DNA from: Verrucomicrobiota bacterium | Lineage (GTDB): Bacteria; Verrucomicrobiota; Verrucomicrobiae; Limisphaerales; UBA11358 | Length of the DNA: 27,001 nt | Assembly: GCA_014860005.1 (NCBI GenBank) | Contig: JACZKP010000122.1 | Coordinates: 1 to 27,001 of the forward strand | Reading direction: 5' to 3' | Made by a program: the position numbers and the translations under genes | Notes under the pieces: model-generated | The model's database searches: none | What the model saw: only the letters and a program-made list of their open reading frames with translations | What the model was told of the DNA's origin: nothing | In this document: positions 23,805-27,001 of the stretch, piece by piece | How positions within the stretch are numbered: position 1 is the first letter of the stretch | How the letters are laid out: the number at the start of each line of letters is the position of its first letter

Positions 23805-25310
23805 CTATTGCGGACGGATGACGCGGTAAAAGGCGCTGCCGCTGGCCGGGCTTATCGTAATGGAATCGCCAGACCCGACAGCTGTTCGTGGGGAGCCAAA
23901 ATCGCTCCACATCTCGTTGTCATTGGACGTTTGCACCCGGTATACGAGGCCGGGCTGCGTGTTCCAAGAGAGAATCACGCCTTGCGGAGTCGCGACCGTT
24001 TCCAAGCGGATGAGATCATACGAACGCGCAAACAGATCAAAGCTGGTACCGGCCCGGAAGGACGACCAGAGCACGAGAAAGCGATTGACGCCGTCCGTGG
24101 CAATGGCCGGAAGCATCTGCCGGCTGATGGTGGTGGTATTGACACGGAATTCCTCGCCGAAAAGGGAAGCATCCGCGCGCAGGAACTGGCCGTAGATACC
24201 TTCGCGCGAATCGTCCTGCCCAAAACTCGTCCAGACCGCCAGATAATGCCTGCCGAACGCGGCGATCTTCGGGCCGTACTGGTCGCCATAGCGTTTCGTA
24301 TTCAGAAAGAAGTCTCCGCTGGCGGCACTGCCATTCGCATTGAACAACCTTCCGACCACATCCCAACCGTTGGTTGATTTCGACGGCTGAACCGCAGGGA
24401 CGAGCACCCCAAACTGGCTTCCCGCAGCCAACAGCACATCGTCCTTCTGGCTCCAAGCCACGGCGAAGCCGCCCTCGGGCGACCCGGACACCACCGGGTT
24501 CGCGCAAGCGTTCGTCGTGCTGGGGTTCACGGGAAATTCGTCACCCGCAGCGATGCCGGTGGCATCGAAAAGGCGCGCGTAAATATCCACGGTCGCGCTG
24601 CCGCGCTGCAGTTCGGACACCCAAACCACAACGAAATTGGTGTTGGCCAGCGCTGCCACCGTCGGCGTGCGTTGGTTCCGGAAAGTCCATTCGTTGATTT
24701 GGAACTCGGCGCCCAGCTTCGCGCCAACTGGAGACAGGCGTTGCCCGAAAATCCCCTGCATGTCCCCGTCCTGTCCATCACTGGCCCAAACGATCACAAC
24801 ATTACCATCCGCGAGGGTGGCGACACTCGGATTGACTTGGAAGTTGTTGGTATAGGTGTTCACCCGGATGTCGCTTGTCACGAACGTGCCATCGGGTGCG
24901 CAAAAGCGGGCATAAATCTTCTGAAATCCGAACCGGCCACCCTGCCAGACAAACACCGCCCCGCCGTTCTTCAGCAAAGCAACCTGAGGCTTTTCCTGGT
25001 CCCCAACGTTGGCGACGCCGGCCACCGAACTGACTGAGAAGGGCAACTGTGACCGGGTGAGACTGCTGTTCAAGCGTTGTGCCCGAATCCTCAGCCCGTT
25101 GACGTTGACGGAATTGTCCTGCCAAACCACGAATCCACCGGCAGCGTTCACTGCCGCTTGCGGAGCCGTTTGATCACCACCCAGAGCGCCCGCAATCACG
25201 TAGTCATTCCCTCCAGGCGAGAAGGCATTCTGCCCGTTCACGAGCAGGGGAACCGCAAGCATCCCGAAAAGCTGGGTAAGTCTTCGAACGGCCAACAACA
25301 ATGGTGACAT
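23805..25310 (-). CDS. Exported seven-repeat beta-propeller-like protein
   Basis: This is a 501-residue exported protein. The N-terminus is a Sec signal (hydrophobic LFGMLAVPLLVNG, cleavage near GQN). Residues about 40-435 contain seven repeats of roughly 50-65 residues. Each has a strand ending in V/A-W (GGFVVWQ, GGAVFVWQ, GNVVIVWA, TNFVVVWV, GGFAVAWS, HYLAVWT, NRFLVLWS), and most go on to an I-x-G/A-Q/R-x-F/L strand and a G-x-EF-x-VN strand. This pattern is known from large RTX-like and calcium-associated exported proteins, and seven units suggest a seven-bladed propeller. The last about 60 residues (GVILSWNTQPGLVYRVQTSND, then FYRVIRPQ) are the shared C-terminal module. No catalytic residues are seen, so binding to a ligand or partner is more likely. 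It is the first gene of the four-gene cassette, with a candidate promoter just upstream. Confidence 0.82.
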   Translation of the reverse strand: MSPLLLAVRRLTQLFGMLAVPLLVNGQNAFSPGGNDYVIAGALGGDQTAPQAAVNAAGGFVVWQDNSVNVNGLRIRAQRLNSSLTRSQLPFSVSSVAGVANVGDQEKPQVALLKNGGAVFVWQGGRFGFQKIYARFCAPDGTFVTSDIRVNTYTNNFQVNPSVATLADGNVVIVWASDGQDGDMQGIFGQRLSPVGAKLGAEFQINEWTFRNQRTPTVAALANTNFVVVWVSELQRGSATVDIYARLFDATGIAAGDEFPVNPSTTNACANPVVSGSPEGGFAVAWSQKDDVLLAAGSQFGVLVPAVQPSKSTNGWDVVGRLFNANGSAASGDFFLNTKRYGDQYGPKIAAFGRHYLAVWTSFGQDDSREGIYGQFLRADASLFGEEFRVNTTTISRQMLPAIATDGVNRFLVLWSSFRAGTSFDLFARSYDLIRLETVATPQGVILSWNTQPGLVYRVQTSNDNEMWSDFGSPRTAVGSGDSITISPASGSAFYRVIRPQ

Positions 25311-25323
25311 AAAAATTAGTCGT

Positions 25324-25358
25324 TAAATAGCATTGGCATGTCCTCTTGTCTAGGACAA
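25324..25358 (-). promoter_or_regulatory. Candidate promoter with overlapping palindrome for the exported-protein operon
   Basis: On the minus strand, TAGACA (25347-25352) and TATTTA (25324-25329) are separated by 17 bp and resemble -35 and -10 elements. The start point would lie within about 10 bases of the ATG at 25310. The -35 element lies inside TTGTC-CTA-GACAA (25346-25358), and a second palindrome TGTCCT / AGGACA (25339-25344, 25352-25357) overlaps it. A regulator could therefore act there. The rest of the 25311-25474 gap shows no gene. Confidence 0.4.
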
Positions 25359-25474
25359 CTTCCGCGCGCTGCGGGGTTTCCACGGGACAGATCGCCGCCG
25401 ACATTCCGACCACCACGCGCATCCCGCCCGACTGTATCCAAACTGGAAAAACTGTTCATCATGCTGCCAGACTC

Positions 25475-26365
25475 TTAAAGCAGGACTGCCTGCCGGTCTT
25501 CAACCCTGGACGATGCCGCCACTTCGGCCAGCATCGAACGAAATCCCCACGCCCGGAACAATCCCGCCAACTGCGCTACGTCCGGCGCGCGCACCACCAA
25601 TTCCGCCGGCACAAATTCAGCAGGCAAATCGCATTTCAATCGCACCAACTCCTGATTCCTGCGCACGGCCGACACCGAGGCTGCCACCGCCCCGCGCATC
25701 CGCTCCGACTTCACCTCGCCGAGCCGCGCGTATAAATTCTCAATCGAACCAAGCTGCCCCAACAATTCCGCAGCCCGTTTCGGCCCCACCCCGGGCACTC
25801 CCGGAATGTTATCCACATTATCGCCAACCAAACTCAACCAGTCCACGATCTGGGCCGGCTCAACTCCCGTCTTGTCCCGCACCTCAGCCGCCCCCCACAC
25901 CCGCTCCGACTTGTCATTCGGATTCACCAACCCAATCCCCGGTTGCACCAACTGCATGAAATCCTTGTCCGAACTCGCAATCACCACCGTAAATCCAGCC
26001 GCGACCGCCCGCAAGGCCAACCCGGCAATATAATCATCCGCCTCAATCCCATCCCCGCAAAATGACGCCAATCCCGCCGCCGCGAGATACTGACTGATTC
26101 CATCCAACTGCACCGCCAACTCCCCCGGCATCTCCGGCCGTTGCGCCTTATACTCCGGCAACATTGCCACCCGGCCCGCGTCCAATCCTCCATCCCACAC
26201 CACCATCACATGACTCGGCGACAACCCCGTCCGCAGCTTCTCCAGCATCTTGATGAAGCCATAGATCGCATTCGTCGGGTCGCCCCCCGGTGACCGCAAT
26301 TCGCGAATCGCATGGAACGCCCGATACGCATACGCGTGCCCGTCAACGATAAGCAGCCGCGACAT
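25475..26365 (-). CDS. Stand-alone 5'-3' exonuclease (Pol I N-terminal/FEN family)
   Basis: This 296-residue protein matches the 5'-nuclease domain of DNA polymerase I, without the polymerase. Such enzymes remove RNA primers and flaps. Motifs in order are LLIVDGHAYAYRAFHA, with the first metal-binding Asp, and VVWDGGLDAGR...YKAQRPEMP (the arch region). Then come GIEADDYIAGLA and SSDKDFMQLV (two acidic clusters), followed by SLVGDNVDNIPGVPGVGPKRAAELL, the acidic motif plus the helix-hairpin-helix/H3TH DNA-binding motif. All expected acidic residues appear present, unlike the ExoIX/Xni type, which lacks some. ATG 26365 (MSRLLIVDG) is chosen; ATG 26368 and an upstream start at 26389 are alternatives. 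It is 84 bp downstream of the secretin gene. A full Pol I would be expected elsewhere in the genome. Confidence 0.92.
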   Translation of the reverse strand: MSRLLIVDGHAYAYRAFHAIRELRSPGGDPTNAIYGFIKMLEKLRTGLSPSHVMVVWDGGLDAGRVAMLPEYKAQRPEMPGELAVQLDGISQYLAAAGLASFCGDGIEADDYIAGLALRAVAAGFTVVIASSDKDFMQLVQPGIGLVNPNDKSERVWGAAEVRDKTGVEPAQIVDWLSLVGDNVDNIPGVPGVGPKRAAELLGQLGSIENLYARLGEVKSERMRGAVAASVSAVRRNQELVRLKCDLPAEFVPAELVVRAPDVAQLAGLFRAWGFRSMLAEVAASSRVEDRQAVLL

Positions 26366-26420
26366 CATACATACTGGCGACCCGGCCACAGCAAATGGGC
26401 GACGAGAGACAGACCCAGTT

Positions 26421-26442
26421 CTGCCGGCGAGCCGCTCGGCAG
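26421..26442 (-). terminator. Weak hairpin after the secretin gene
   Basis: CTGCCG (26421-26426) pairs with CGGCAG (26437-26442) across a ten-base loop that can itself partly pair (GAG with CTC). It lies 8 bp past the secretin stop. There is no U-run on the minus strand, so it is at best a partial or Rho-assisted terminator. Confidence 0.25.
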
Positions 26443-26449
26443 CACACTC

Positions 26450-27001
26450 TCACTGCGCCATGCCCATCGTCTGCACCGGAATCATGTTCGGATTAAACGG
26501 CAACTCATCCTCCGAATGCAACCGGTTGCCCGCCGGATCAATAATTGTCGGCGTCACAAAGATCATCAAATTCTTCTTCGCCGTGGAGGATGCCTCGCTC
26601 CGGAAAAACCGGCCCAAGAAGGGGATGTCTCCCAGAACCGGCACTTTATCCTTCAAACGCCGCACGTCTTCCGAGAGCAATCCGCCCAGCACAATGGTCT
26701 GCCCGTCCCACACCACGGCACTGGTCGTTACCTGCCGCAACCGGAAACGCGGCAATGGCAAAACGCTCGTCAAGGGCACACCCGCGCCCGTGATCGCCTG
26801 CGGCACAAACTGACCCGGATCATCATATCCCACAAACTCCGTTATCGTCGGGATGATCGTCATCTGCACCGTGTATCCATCCGCCGAAATATATGGCACC
26901 ACGTCCAACACCGGGCCGAACGGAAGAATCTGTGTTTGCGGCACCTCGAATACCGGCGCATTTGCCTGTTGCACCACACCACCCCCCGCCGGCGGTACCG
27001 C
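26450..27001 (-). CDS. Type II/III secretin (GspD/PilQ superfamily), C-terminal part, runs off right edge
   Basis: This is the C-terminal 183 residues of an outer-membrane secretin; the frame is open to the window edge and its start is outside. VLDVVPYISADGYTVQMTIIPTITEF is the strand pair preceding the conserved secretin core. TSAVVWDGQTIVLGGLLSED, then KDKVPVLGDIPFLGRFFRS and NLMIFVTPTIID, are the secretin signature (VPxLGxIPxLGxLF and LxIxxTPxI). Secretins form the ring channel through which type II secretion systems export folded proteins. A Gly/Pro-rich stretch (VPPAGGG) lies upstream, then the loop MVQQANAPVFEVPQTQ. The short tail after the core is Met/Pro-rich (NPNMIPVQTMGMAQ). It could be GspD of type II secretion or a type IV pilus secretin; the GspA/GspB pair at 769-2331 favours type II. 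Confidence 0.92.
   Translation of the reverse strand, partial: AVPPAGGGVVQQANAPVFEVPQTQILPFGPVLDVVPYISADGYTVQMTIIPTITEFVGYDDPGQFVPQAITGAGVPLTSVLPLPRFRLRQVTTSAVVWDGQTIVLGGLLSEDVRRLKDKVPVLGDIPFLGRFFRSEASSTAKKNLMIFVTPTIIDPAGNRLHSEDELPFNPNMIPVQTMGMAQ

Noticed and set aside
1..27001. CRISPR arrays, tRNA or rRNA genes, transposases and integrases
   Set aside because: I looked for spaced direct repeats, cloverleaf-like segments, and transposase or integrase motifs and saw none that I could support.

Overview
The window looks like chromosomal DNA of a Verrucomicrobia member, probably of the Pedosphaera/Limisphaera type. This is inferred from family content, not from a marker gene. The signs are: a pseudopilin with an [17 protein letters not shown] leader and an H-x9-DG tail, GspA/GspB proteins starting with the SLINDALKRA type of N-terminus, very large Sec-exported proteins ending in a G-x2-Y-x-V-Q...W...(F/Y)YR module, Tat-exported enzymes, moderately high GC and few clear Shine-Dalgarno sequences.

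Left part (1-5956). The 3' part of hisC runs off the left edge. Next come a GspA/ExeA-type AAA ATPase and a GspB-like membrane protein of type II secretion, then a CPBP (CAAX-type) intramembrane protease. After these is a fused 23S rRNA pseudouridine synthase and RlmI-like methyltransferase that carries a 7-bp tandem repeat in its coding sequence. Its stop codon lies inside an imperfect inverted-repeat element, and a pseudopilin-like protein follows on the opposite strand.

Middle part (6085-15415). A Tat-exported GH5 glycosidase lies on the minus strand. A translationally overlapping pair follows (NYN/YacP-like RNase-fold protein, then a proline-rich von Willebrand A protein). Divergent from this pair are a dimeric-type dUTPase and a GNAT acetyltransferase. 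A SWIM/SNF2 ATPase of about 1073 residues carries an in-frame 69-bp palindromic insertion. A Tat-exported metallophosphoesterase closes the section. Two intergenic stretches, 10219-10662 and 13885-14230, hold only coding-like remnants and hairpins.

Right part (15499-27001). Four minus-strand genes form a probable 9.8-kb operon of exported proteins: a seven-repeat beta-propeller-like protein, a matrixin-like protein with no visible zinc site, a 1034-residue beta-rich protein and a 1228-residue multidomain subtilase. Three of the four share the same kind of C-terminal module. Upstream are a stand-alone 5'-3' exonuclease and the C-terminal end of a GspD-type secretin, which runs off the right edge.

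The common theme is protein export. The window has secretion ATPase and scaffold (GspA, GspB), secretin (GspD), pseudopilin, two Tat substrates and a cassette of large Sec-exported proteins that are plausible type II cargo. The best candidates for undescribed biology are the four-gene exported cassette, the possible phase-variable repeat in the fused rRNA-modification gene, and the in-frame palindromic element in the SNF2 gene. All functional links are inferred from sequence alone.
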